This document shows, piece after piece, positions 1-7,013 of a DNA stretch of 36,100 nt (within the stretch, counting starts at the first letter, position 1; each line of letters begins with the position of its first letter). The notes under the pieces were generated by a model. It ran no database searches, was not told where the DNA came from, and saw only the letters and a program-made list of their open reading frames with translations. The stretch covers positions 1-36,100 of the forward strand of contig DASUKL010000131.1 of NCBI GenBank assembly GCA_036278755.1. The letters are read 5' to 3'. The translations under genes were made by a program, and so were the position numbers. This stretch comes from DASUKL01 sp036278755. GTDB taxonomy: Bacteria; Chloroflexota; Limnocylindria; Limnocylindrales; CSP1-4.

Positions 1-246
1 GACCGTGGCGCGGCGGTAGAGGGCGTCCTCGGTGTGGCGTTCGATCGGGGCCGCGAGGATGGCCTCCAGCGCGCGGTCGGCCTCCTCGACATCCAGTAAG
101 CCCCGATACACGGTCTCCCGCAGGCTCGAAGCAGCCTCCGACCAGAAGAGCGCGGGCGCGGCCAGCTGGTGTCTCGCCAGGGCCATGAACCCCCGCCGCG
201 AGGCCGCGACGTACAGGCCGGCACTCGCATCGATGGCGAGGCGCAC
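1..246 (-). CDS. VapC-like PIN-domain toxin (3' end outside window)
   Basis: The frame starts at GTG (246) directly after the TAG stop of the antitoxin gene and stays open to the window edge for 82 codons. It begins VRLAIDASAGLYVAA, with the early conserved Asp of PIN nucleases (D6). An ALFWSEAASSLRE segment follows, placing the second acidic residue where PIN toxins of VapC type have it. Such toxins are Mg-dependent endoribonucleases that cleave tRNA or rRNA when not bound by the antitoxin; that role is family knowledge. The abutting antitoxin gene supports a type II toxin-antitoxin pair. The C-terminal acidic residues lie beyond the window, so catalytic competence cannot be judged. Confidence 0.75.
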   Translation of the reverse strand, partial: MRLAIDASAGLYVAASRRGFMALARHQLAAPALFWSEAASSLRETVYRGLLDVEEADRALEAILAAPIERHTEDALYRRATV

Positions 247-489
247 CTAATGGCCGGCCCGCTGGCCGCGCAGGATGGTGACCCAGTCGGGCATCGGCCG
301 GCCGCTCGCCGTCTCGTCCCACCACGCGGGTGCGGGCACGGTGTCGACGTGGCGGTCTTCGAGGCTCGCCGCGTCGACGAGGTACTGCGTCCCAACCTTG
401 CGCGCCTGCAGGCGCCCCGAACGGATCCAGCGTCGGACCGTCTCCGGGTTCCGACCCACGCGGCGAGCCGCTTCGGGTACCGTCAACAT
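247..489 (-). CDS. Helix-turn-helix antitoxin (excisionase/MerR-like fold) of the PIN toxin
   Basis: An 80-residue protein. Residues 1-45 form an excisionase-type helix-turn-helix (LTVPEAARRVGRNPETVRRW, then the wing RSGRLQARKVGTQYLV). The C-terminal half, rich in Trp, Pro and Arg and ending near VTILRGQRAGH, is the likely toxin-binding tail. The stop codon abuts the GTG of the PIN gene, so the two are translationally coupled. No Shine-Dalgarno precedes the ATG. A -10-like TATGCT or TAGTAT lies 6-9 nt upstream, so the message may be leaderless. Autoregulation through the inverted repeat upstream is inferred from the arrangement and is typical of type II modules. Confidence 0.75.
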   Translation of the reverse strand: MLTVPEAARRVGRNPETVRRWIRSGRLQARKVGTQYLVDAASLEDRHVDTVPAPAWWDETASGRPMPDWVTILRGQRAGH

Positions 490-490
490 C

Positions 491-530
491 GTCGTAGCAT
501 ACTACAACATGCCGAGCCCGCTACGACATG
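491..530 (-). promoter_or_regulatory. Toxin-antitoxin operator and promoter with three half-sites
   Basis: Written on the plus strand, GTCGTAG (491-497) and CTACAAC (502-508) form an imperfect palindrome around CATA. The half-site CTACAACATG (502-511) recurs as CTACGACATG (521-530), 19 bp away. On the minus strand the palindrome contains TATGCT (501-496) and TAGTAT (504-499), either a possible -10 box just ahead of the antitoxin ATG at 489. Binding of the antitoxin here would cover the promoter. The repeats are seen; binding is inferred. Confidence 0.55.
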
Positions 531-559
531 GCTAGCCCCGGGCCCCGGGTGGCGCTCGC

Positions 560-786
560 CTAGCCTGGTCCGGCGAGCTTGTGGAAGGCGGGCCGCCAGA
601 GGTCGATCGGCGGGCGGCCGGCCAGGCCCTGGATGACCGCGATCTGGCCGATCTAGAAGGCCTCCTGGGGGATCATGCGGAGCACGATCGCAGTCGCACG
701 GAGATGGTCGAGCTCGTCCTCCCAGCCGCAGCCGTGACGAGCGCGTTGTACCGCCCCAGGTCCTCGGCCGGGGCGGTCAGGCTCAC
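560..786 (-). pseudogene. Decayed small gene of unknown family, translationally coupled to the Rdx gene
   Basis: A GTG at 786 overlaps the stop of the Rdx gene in a GTGA junction, as for a coupled downstream gene. It reads VSLTAPAEDLGRYNALV and then leaves frame. In the -1/+2 frame the text resumes as HGCGWEDELDHLRATAIV and reaches a TAG at 655-653. The same frame continues for 30 codons (IGQIAVIQGLAGRPPIDLW, then RPAFHKLAGPG) to a TAG at 562-560. One frameshift plus one in-frame stop in a protein of about 75 residues fits a pseudogene, though a sequencing or assembly error at one point is possible. In the start frame alone the product would be only 37 residues. I do not recognise the family. 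Confidence 0.45.
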
Positions 787-1022
787 GAGTGGCCGGCCAC
801 GGCGGCGATGATCGCCGCATGGCTCGGGAAACCGCCGTCGCGGGCCATCGAGTGGACGAGCCGTCCGTCCACGGAGACTTCGAACGTCCCTTCTAACCAG
901 GGCACGATCTCGATGGCCGCGAGGTCAGGCCCGAAACGGCGCATGAGGGCGTCGACGAGGGCCAGGGTCTGGGGCTCGTAGCCGCACTCCGCGCAGTAGA
1001 CGATGCGCACGCGGGCGCTCAT
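783..1022 (-). CDS. Rdx (SelW/SelT/SelH) family protein, cysteine form
   Basis: A 79-residue protein with the thioredoxin-like Rdx fold. The N-terminal CAEC motif (residues 11-14, within VYCAECGYEP) is the redox CxxC that is CxxU in selenoprotein W; here both are Cys codons. The remaining landmarks fit the family: an amphipathic helix (LALVDALMRRFG), strands through IEIVPWLEGTFEVSVDG, and a C-terminal LVHSMARDGGFPSHAAI segment. Length is normal for bacterial members. The exact reaction is unknown; a thiol-redox role is inferred from the family. It lies 58 nt after the thioredoxin-like gene on the same strand and overlaps the decayed gene by 4 nt. No Shine-Dalgarno is evident before the ATG. 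Confidence 0.8.
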   Translation of the reverse strand: MSARVRIVYCAECGYEPQTLALVDALMRRFGPDLAAIEIVPWLEGTFEVSVDGRLVHSMARDGGFPSHAAIIAAVAGHS

Positions 1023-1080
1023 CGGGCGATCGCGCGGCGCACCGAATAGCCGGCGGAGCTCGGCGGAACGCAGCCGCCGC

Positions 1081-1698
1081 TCATCGGGCGGCCGCGACCC
1101 GATCGCCGACCTGCGGCGCCCGGGCGACGGAATCGCGGATGGCGAGGATCAGCTGCCGTGCGGCCCACGGGACATCGGCCGCTCGCTGCGCCTGGATCTC
1201 GGCCATCAGCGCGGCGCGGGCGTCCTCGTCGAGCTCGCTGGGCGCGGCATCCGGCGGGCCGAACTCGGGGTGCTCGGCGTGGATCCGCTGGAGCTGCTCC
1301 TCGCGGTGCTCGGTCACGGCCACGGGCCGTTCGATGATCGCGCCGACCTCACGCCAGTCGGCATCGAAGAAGGCGAACACGGGCACCGACTCGAAGCGCC
1401 CGCGATTGAGGTACGCCGCCACGAGGTCCGGCACCTGGGCCTTCGTGAAGCAACGCAGCTCGAACGACGGCCCCACCTCGCGGGCCAGGGTGGCCACGAC
1501 CGGCAGGTTGGCTACCACGTCGGCGCACCACTCCTCGACGATGGCCAGACAGTGGAGGGGACGCAACGAGCGGAAATAGGCCACGTCGCGGGCGTCGATC
1601 TCGACCGCCTCCCCTGCTTCGAGGCGTTCGCGGTTCTGCTGCATGCCCGCCTTGAAGGCCTCGTACGTCATCCCCGCCTCGAACCGTGCCGCATCCAC
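1081..1698 (-). CDS. Thioredoxin-like protein with a single-cysteine active site
   Basis: About 205 residues from the chosen GTG. The active-site region reads EEWCADVVANLPVVATL: Trp-Cys is followed by Ala-Asp instead of Gly-Pro-Cys, so the resolving Cys of WCxxC is absent. This WCxD...NxP pattern recalls a divergent thioredoxin family in which only one Cys is kept. A cis-Pro-like SVPVFAFFDADWREVG segment follows. I chose the GTG at 1698 because an AGGAGG lies 12 nt upstream. An open frame continues to an ATG at 1758, but that adds an Arg-rich stretch unlike the family. An internal ATG (MTYEAFKAG) is another candidate. The Rdx gene downstream suggests a small redox unit. Confidence 0.7.
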   Translation of the reverse strand: MDAARFEAGMTYEAFKAGMQQNRERLEAGEAVEIDARDVAYFRSLRPLHCLAIVEEWCADVVANLPVVATLAREVGPSFELRCFTKAQVPDLVAAYLNRGRFESVPVFAFFDADWREVGAIIERPVAVTEHREEQLQRIHAEHPEFGPPDAAPSELDEDARAALMAEIQAQRAADVPWAARQLILAIRDSVARAPQVGDRVAAAR

Positions 1699-1806
1699 CG
1701 TCGAACCGATCCTCCTGTGTTCACCCCTCCCACAACGGTAGCGCGTCGCCGCCCGCACCGGGTCGTGGCGCCCTCCCCGACGCTATCTGGATGCCCCTGG
1801 CTCGAT

Positions 1807-1830
1807 CCGTAGTCGCCTGCTACGGGCGAC
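1807..1830 (-). terminator. Interleaved inverted repeats just after hflX, terminator-like or pseudoknot
   Basis: On the plus strand, CCGTAG (1807-1812) pairs with CTACGG (1820-1825), and GTCGCC (1812-1817) pairs with GGCGAC (1825-1830). Both 6-bp stems are perfect and interleave. They begin 2 nt past the hflX stop. There is no T-tract, so an ordinary Rho-independent terminator is not shown; the geometry would also allow a compact H-type pseudoknot. Confidence 0.35.
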
Positions 1831-1831
1831 C

Positions 1832-3292
1832 TCAGGCGCGGGCGGCGGACACCCCCGAGGCAGCCGCGGCCCGCAGCTCGGCGGCGAGGCGGGGCGTGAC
1901 GCGGCCCCGGACGCGGACATCGTGGGCCCGGTAGTCGAGATCGACGCTGGCGCCCTCGCGCAGGCGGGCCAGCAGCTCGCCAGCCGTGTACGGCACGACG
2001 ACGTCGACGGTCTCGCCGAGGCTGGCCAGGACGTCGCTCAATCGATCGCGGAGCGTGTCCAGTCCATAGCCCGTCCGGGCGGACACGGCCACAGCATCCC
2101 CGATGATGGGCACGGGCTCGAGCGCCGGCGGGGCCCCCGGAAGCGAGCTCACGCCGTCCCCGCTCGTCACGCCGCCCCCCTCCCCCGCCGCCGAGCGCAC
2201 GGTCGCCGAGCGCACGGCCGCCGCCGGTCCCACGGCCGCCGCTGGTCCCACGGCCGCCGCCGGTCCCAGGGCCGCCGCCGATCCGACGGCCGCCACGGGA
2301 GCCACGAGGTCCACCTTGTTGAGGGCCACGAGCCGCGGCTTATCCCCCGCCCCGAGCTCGTCGAGGACCGCCTGGACCGTGGCCCGATGCTCGACCCGGC
2401 GCGGATCGCCGGCATCCACGACCTCCAGCAGGACGTCGGCCCGGACGACCTCCTCGAGCGTGGCGCGGAAGGCGTCGATGAGCTGGTGGGGCAGCTTGTG
2501 GATGAAGCCCACCGTGTCGGTCAGGATGGCGTTGCCCCCGTCACCCAAACGCACCGAGCGGCTCGTCGGGTCCAGCGTGGCGAAGAGCTTGTCCTCGGCC
2601 CGCGCGGCCACGGCCCCCACGAGGGCGTTGAGCATGGTCGACTTGCCGGCGTTCGTGTAGCCGACGATGGCCACCGTGGGCACCAGGCGCCGCTCCCGTC
2701 CCCGGACCGTCGTCTCGCGCTGGCGGGCGACCTGGCCGACCCGCTCCTTGAGCTTCTTGATCTTGGCCCGGATGACCCGGCGGTCCGTCTCCAGCTGGGT
2801 CTCACCCGGGCCCCGGGTGCCGATCCCGCCGCCCGTCCGCGAGAGGTGGGTCCACATCCGCGTCAGGCGCGGGAGCTGGTATTCGAGCTGGGCCAGCTCC
2901 ACCTGGAGGCGGCCCTCGTGGGTCCGGGCGTGCTGGGCGAAGATGTCGAGGATCAGGCCGCTGCGGTCGAGGACCTTGACCTTGGTCAGCTCCTCCAGGC
3001 TGCGCTGCTGGCGGGGCGAGAGCTCGTCGTCGGCCACGAGGAGGGTGAAGCCCGTCTCGTCGCGGGCGGTGACCAGCTCCTCGGCCTTGCCCTTGCCCAG
3101 GTACCACATGGGGTCGACGTGCCGCCGCTGCTGCCACTCGGCGCCCACGACCTCGGCGCCGGCCGTCGTGGCCAGGGCCTGGAGCTCCTCGACCGACTCC
3201 CGAGCCGTCCAGCCCGGGTCGGCGCCGGTGTCAACGGCGATGAGGAAGGCCCGTTCGACGGGCGGGGCAAGGTCGATCAGGCGCTGACTCAC
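1832..3292 (-). CDS. hflX: Ribosome-associated GTPase HflX
   Basis: A 486-residue protein. The N-terminal HflX domain contains the YLGKGKAEEL motif (about 64-73) and the GTRGPGETQLETDRR stretch (158-172). The G domain has GYTNAGKST (211-219), DTVGF (259-263), NKVD (325-328) and a G5 SA at 404-405. HflX binds the 50S subunit and splits stalled or heat-damaged ribosomes. Between G4 and G5 is a roughly 50-residue excess over the usual length, mostly Ala/Gly/Pro/Val repeats (about 330-397). It is the last gene of the leftward rny-miaA run, 7 nt after the LLM oxidoreductase gene. Clustering with miaA recalls the miaA-hfq-hflX order in proteobacteria, without hfq. Confidence 0.95.
   Translation of the reverse strand: MSQRLIDLAPPVERAFLIAVDTGADPGWTARESVEELQALATTAGAEVVGAEWQQRRHVDPMWYLGKGKAEELVTARDETGFTLLVADDELSPRQQRSLEELTKVKVLDRSGLILDIFAQHARTHEGRLQVELAQLEYQLPRLTRMWTHLSRTGGGIGTRGPGETQLETDRRVIRAKIKKLKERVGQVARQRETTVRGRERRLVPTVAIVGYTNAGKSTMLNALVGAVAARAEDKLFATLDPTSRSVRLGDGGNAILTDTVGFIHKLPHQLIDAFRATLEEVVRADVLLEVVDAGDPRRVEHRATVQAVLDELGAGDKPRLVALNKVDLVAPVAAVGSAAALGPAAAVGPAAAVGPAAAVRSATVRSAAGEGGGVTSGDGVSSLPGAPPALEPVPIIGDAVAVSARTGYGLDTLRDRLSDVLASLGETVDVVVPYTAGELLARLREGASVDLDYRAHDVRVRGRVTPRLAAELRAAAASGVSAARA
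2190..2297 (-). repeat. In-frame tandem repeats inside hflX
   Basis: Three 18-bp units of GGTCCCACGGCCGCCGCY run from 2226 to 2279, and a degenerate fourth ends at 2297. A 15-bp repeat (GCCGAGCGCACGGTC/GCC) sits at about 2190-2219. In the hflX frame the 18-mers encode GPAAAV hexapeptides. All units are multiples of 3 bp, so the frame is kept. Confidence 0.85.
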
Positions 3293-3299
3293 AGGCGGC

Positions 3300-4127
3300 T
3301 CAGGATACCCGGGGCGGCCCGGAGTCGACGCGCTGGCGGACCGTGGCCAGGGTGCGCTCGGGGCGCCAGTCGCCCTCGATCCACCACGTCGCCCCAGCCG
3401 CGGCGACGGGAGCGACGTGCGCGCCCGCCGCCTCCGGATCGGGCGGGGTGTGGCCCTGGGCGACGAGCTCGAAGGTCGCGTCCGACCTCGGCGTCGTCGG
3501 CGTACCCGCCCCGTGGGCCGCCAGCCAGGCCGCCGCCGCGGCGATCTCCTCGGACGACGCGACCTGGAGCACCGCGCCGTCCCAACGCAGCGTGCGGGCC
3601 ATGGAACGTTCGCTCGGCCAGGCCCCCACGACCCAGATGGGGATGCGCGGCCGCTGGATGGGTCGGGGACGGAAGGTCAGGGCCGGGAACCGGTAGTGGG
3701 CGCCCCCGAAGGCGAACGGTTCGCCCGACCAGAGTCCGTCGAGGATGGCCAGCGTCTCGTCGAGGATGGCCGCCCGTTCGGGCGTCGCGGTCACCTCGCC
3801 GACGGCCCCGAACCCGGCGTCGTCGAGGGCTCCCAGCCCCACGGGCAGGATGAGCCGTCCGCCGGAGAGCTGGTCGATGGTGATCGCCTCGCGGGCCAGC
3901 TTCCAGGGCCGGCGTCGAGTCGGGGCGAAGACGATCGCGCCGAGGCGGACGCGGCTCGTGCGCACGGCCATCGCGGCCAGCAACGTCCAGGGGTCGTAGA
4001 GCGGGTCGTCGCCGATGGCGATCGCGTCGTAGGTGAAGACGCCGTCCCAGCCCGCGGCTTCGGCCGCCGCGGCCAGCTCGACCTGCTCGCGGGCGTCCCC
4101 GGCGTTGACGATGATCCCGCAGCGCAC
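3300..4127 (-). CDS. LLM-class (luciferase-like) flavin-dependent oxidoreductase
   Basis: A 275-residue TIM-barrel protein. It opens MRCGIIVNAG and AAAAEAAGWDGVFTYD, where luciferase-like enzymes have the first strand and helix. It continues with SRVRLGAIVFAPTRRRPWKLA, the conserved segment before LSGGRLILPVGLG. RPRIPIWVVGAWPS marks the later barrel. The fold binds FMN or cofactor F420; which one, and the substrate, cannot be told from sequence alone. The GTG start is 4 nt after the miaA stop and hflX starts 7 nt downstream, so it is co-transcribed with genes it has no obvious functional link to. Confidence 0.85.
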   Translation of the reverse strand: MRCGIIVNAGDAREQVELAAAAEAAGWDGVFTYDAIAIGDDPLYDPWTLLAAMAVRTSRVRLGAIVFAPTRRRPWKLAREAITIDQLSGGRLILPVGLGALDDAGFGAVGEVTATPERAAILDETLAILDGLWSGEPFAFGGAHYRFPALTFRPRPIQRPRIPIWVVGAWPSERSMARTLRWDGAVLQVASSEEIAAAAAWLAAHGAGTPTTPRSDATFELVAQGHTPPDPEAAGAHVAPVAAAGATWWIEGDWRPERTLATVRQRVDSGPPRVS

Positions 4128-4131
4128 GCCC

Positions 4132-5121
4132 TCAGGCCCCCACCGCCCTGCGGCCCGATCCCGACCGACCGTCGGCCGCCAGGACGGCCCGGGCCCGAGG
4201 CAGGGCGACCGGCAGGGCGTCGGCCGCCCCGTCCGCGCCGTCGAGCCAGGTGATGCCGGACTCGGAGCGGAACCAGGTCATCTGCCGGCGAGCGTAGGCG
4301 CTGGTCCGCCGCACGTCACCGGCCATCGCCTCCTCGAGGCTGAGGCGCCCGTCGGCGTGGTCGAGGGCCTCGTAGTAGCCGAAGGCGCTGAAGGCCCGAG
4401 GATGGACCCCGAACCGCTGGCGTAGGCCAACCGCCTCCGCCACCAGGCCACGCTCGAACTGCTCCCGGGCTCGTGCCATGATCCGGGCCCGGAGTTCGTC
4501 ACGCCCGACGGCCAGGCCGAGCCAGACCACCGGCCCCGGGTAGCCCCGAGGCGGCTCGGGCAGACGATCGCCGGCCAACCGAGCCCGCTCCAGGGCCCGC
4601 ACGACCCGCCGGGGGTTGGCCAGGTCGGTGGCCGCGGCCAGGGTGGGGGCAGTCACCTGGAGCTCGGCCGCCAGCGGCGCCAGACCTTCGGCGCTCAGGC
4701 GAGCCTCGAGCCCGGCTCGCAGGCTCGGGTCGGCCAGGCCGGTGTCGAGCGGCAGGCCGCGGGCCACGGACCGGAGATAGAGCCCCGTCCCGCCGACGAG
4801 GAGACAGACCGCACCGCGGGCGGCGATACCCGGCAGGACCCGGGCCGCCTCGGCCTGGAAGTGGGCAGCCGTGAAGGGCGCGTCGGGATCGACGAGGTCG
4901 AGGCCGTGATGGGCCACGGCGGCCCGTTCCGCGGCGCCGACCTTGGCCGTGCCGAGGTCCATGCCCCGGTAGACCTGGCGCGAGTCCGCCGAGAGGATCT
5001 CGACCGGCCACCCCTCCCCCGCCAGGGCCGCGGCGAGGCGCAGCGACAGCACGGTCTTGCCACTGGCCGTGGGGCCACACAGGACGACGAGCGGCGGCCA
5101 GCGGCCCTCACCGGGAGGCAC
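4132..5121 (-). CDS. miaA: tRNA dimethylallyltransferase MiaA
   Basis: A 329-residue protein that adds the dimethylallyl group to N6 of A37 in tRNAs reading UNN codons. Visible landmarks are the P-loop GPTASGKT (16-23), LSADSRQVYRGMDLGTAK, LLVGGTGLYLRSV, NPRRVVRALE and the C-terminal SAFGYYEAL region. Length matches the family. Translation is taken from GTG 5121, the only usable start that leaves the P-loop near the N-terminus; no clear Shine-Dalgarno is seen. It follows miaB and a 67-residue gene, so the two successive steps of ms2i6A37 formation are in one unit. Confidence 0.95.
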   Translation of the reverse strand: MPPGEGRWPPLVVLCGPTASGKTVLSLRLAAALAGEGWPVEILSADSRQVYRGMDLGTAKVGAAERAAVAHHGLDLVDPDAPFTAAHFQAEAARVLPGIAARGAVCLLVGGTGLYLRSVARGLPLDTGLADPSLRAGLEARLSAEGLAPLAAELQVTAPTLAAATDLANPRRVVRALERARLAGDRLPEPPRGYPGPVVWLGLAVGRDELRARIMARAREQFERGLVAEAVGLRQRFGVHPRAFSAFGYYEALDHADGRLSLEEAMAGDVRRTSAYARRQMTWFRSESGITWLDGADGAADALPVALPRARAVLAADGRSGSGRRAVGA

Positions 5122-5152
5122 GGAAACCGAGCCGGCGATGACCTGATCCGCC

Positions 5153-5356
5153 TCAGACTCCTGCCTGACGGGCAGCCGCGGCGATGATGGCCCGCAGCTC
5201 GCGCTCGCGGGCCCAGCGGTCGAGGGGCAGGTCGACCACGGCCTCGCGCCAGTCCCGCAGGCGGAGGACGTTGACCGCCCCCAGCCCGAAGCTCAGGCTC
5301 CGGGCCGGCCTGGTCTCGAAGGTCGCCGGCAGCGGGAAGAGGGCCGACTCGGTCAT
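5153..5356 (-). CDS. Small protein of unknown function between miaB and miaA
   Basis: A 67-residue frame whose ATG overlaps the miaB stop (ATGA), with miaA starting 31 nt after its own stop. It begins MTESALFPLPATFETRPARS. A mostly basic and hydrophobic core follows (LRLRDWREAVVDLPLDRWAR), then a helical ERELRAIIAAAARQAGV end. No signal peptide, Cys pair or membrane segment is visible. I do not recognise a family. Tight coupling at the start argues that it is translated. A role linked to the tRNA modification enzymes is only a guess from position. Confidence 0.65.
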   Translation of the reverse strand: MTESALFPLPATFETRPARSLSFGLGAVNVLRLRDWREAVVDLPLDRWARERELRAIIAAAARQAGV

Positions 5357-7002
5357 GCGCCCACCAGGCAGCCTTCGTCGACCAGGCGGCCCACGAGGGC
5401 GTACGGGCCGGCGTGCTCGACGGCGACCTCGACGAGCCGACCCACCAGCTCCTGCGGGCCGCGGAGATGGACGAGTCGGTTCTGGCGGTTGCGGCCGGCC
5501 AGCGGCACCCCGGCGTCGGTGCCGACCACGGCGCCGACCATCGGGCCCTGCCCCGGCCTCTCGTCCAGCGGCGCGTCGTGGTCGTGGGCACCACGTTCGG
5601 GGCGGACCGACTCGACGAGGACCTCCGTCGCGTGGCCTTCGAAGCGCCGCAGCTGCTCCTGGCCGATGCCCTCCTGGAGGGCCAGGAGGGCGTTCAGGCG
5701 GCGCCGTTTCTCGCCCGGCGGCACGTCGTCCGCCAGACGCGCGGCGGGCGTCCCGGGCCGGGCCGAGAAGGCCGCCGCGAAGACCTGGTCGAAGCCCACC
5801 GTCCGGAGGAGCTCCAGCGTGGACTCGAACTGGGCCTCGGTCTCGCCCGGGAAGCCGACGATGACGTCGGTCGTGAGGCTGATCTCGGGCACCGCCGCGC
5901 GCAGGGCGGCCACCAGCCCGAGATAGGCGGCCACGGTGTACTGGCGGCCCATGCGCCGCAGGACCTGGTCGTCGCCGGCCTGGACCGGCAGGTGGAGGTG
6001 CTCGCAGACCGAGCGGCACTCGGCCATGGCGGCGATGAGCCGCGGACCCAGGTCCCAGGGGTGGCTGGTCACGAAGCGCAGGCGGGGGATGGCCGGCCGC
6101 CCGTCGGCCGTGCGCAGGCCGTCGATGGCCCGCAGCAGGGCCGCGATATCGGGCCGCCCGTCGAGCGGGATGCGGCGACCCAGCTGGCGGGCGGCATGTA
6201 CGCCGGCGAAGCGCGGCTCGGGGGCCAGATCGTGGCCGTAGCTGTTGACGTTCTGCCCCAGGAGCGTCACCTCCCGGTAGCCGGCGGAGCCCAGGGCCCG
6301 GGCTTCGGCCACCACGTCGTCGAAGGGCCGGCTCCGCTCCGGCCCGCGGCTGAACGGCACGATGCAGTAGGTGCAGGTCTTGTCGCAGCCGTAGATGATC
6401 GGCAGCCAGGCCTGGACGGCGCTCTGGCGAGCGAGGTGCCCCTCCCCCACCGCGGCCGCGCGGTGGCTCGCCAACCCGGCACCGGGACCGCCAGGCAGTG
6501 GGGTCCCGGCGACGTTACCGGCCGGCGTGGCTCCGGCCAGGCCCAGACGGGCCACGAGCTCAGGCTCCTCGTCGGGCCGCAGGAAGAGGTCCACGGCGGG
6601 GTAGCGGTGGGCCAGCCGCACGGCGTTCTCCTCGCGCACGCCGCAACCGGTGAGCACGACGCGCAGCCCGGGGCGGGCGGCCTTGAGCCGAGCCAGGGCG
6701 CCCATCCGGCCGATGACCTTCTGCTCAGCCGCCTCGCGGATGGCGCAGCTGTTGATGACGATGAGTTCGGCCGCCTCGAGGGCTGGGGCCTCGGCGCAGC
6801 CGGCCGCCAGGAGCGCCCCGGCCATCTCCTCGGAGTCGCTGCGGTTCATCTGGCAGCCCAGGGTCCAGACGTGGAAGGTGGGCAGGACCACGTCGTCGAT
6901 GGCGAACTCGGCCAGGCCGTCGGGCAGGGCGGCCGGACGGCGGCCGGGCCGTGCCGGGGCGGGCAGGAGCGCGGTGTCGAGGACCGGGAGCGGACGCGCC
7001 AT
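5353..7002 (-). CDS. miaB: tRNA-2-methylthio-N6-dimethylallyladenosine synthase MiaB
   Basis: A 549-residue radical SAM methylthiotransferase that converts i6A37 to ms2i6A37 in tRNA. The N-terminal cluster-binding domain carries C50, C86 and C120 (LGCQMNRSDSEEM, NSCAIRE, TGC). The radical SAM motif CDKTCTYC has C206, C210 and C213, followed by FSRGPERSRP. Further landmarks are LLGQNVNSYGHD, HLPVQAGDDQVLRRMGR and a C-terminal TRAM domain. It is longer than usual, mainly from an N-terminal extension of about 40 residues and a Gly/Ala-rich linker (about 153-196). The ATG at 7002 lies 11 nt after the PHP gene stop; its own stop overlaps the next start. Confidence 0.95.
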   Translation of the reverse strand: MARPLPVLDTALLPAPARPGRRPAALPDGLAEFAIDDVVLPTFHVWTLGCQMNRSDSEEMAGALLAAGCAEAPALEAAELIVINSCAIREAAEQKVIGRMGALARLKAARPGLRVVLTGCGVREENAVRLAHRYPAVDLFLRPDEEPELVARLGLAGATPAGNVAGTPLPGGPGAGLASHRAAAVGEGHLARQSAVQAWLPIIYGCDKTCTYCIVPFSRGPERSRPFDDVVAEARALGSAGYREVTLLGQNVNSYGHDLAPEPRFAGVHAARQLGRRIPLDGRPDIAALLRAIDGLRTADGRPAIPRLRFVTSHPWDLGPRLIAAMAECRSVCEHLHLPVQAGDDQVLRRMGRQYTVAAYLGLVAALRAAVPEISLTTDVIVGFPGETEAQFESTLELLRTVGFDQVFAAAFSARPGTPAARLADDVPPGEKRRRLNALLALQEGIGQEQLRRFEGHATEVLVESVRPERGAHDHDAPLDERPGQGPMVGAVVGTDAGVPLAGRNRQNRLVHLRGPQELVGRLVEVAVEHAGPYALVGRLVDEGCLVGA

Positions 7003-7013
7003 GACGGATCCCC

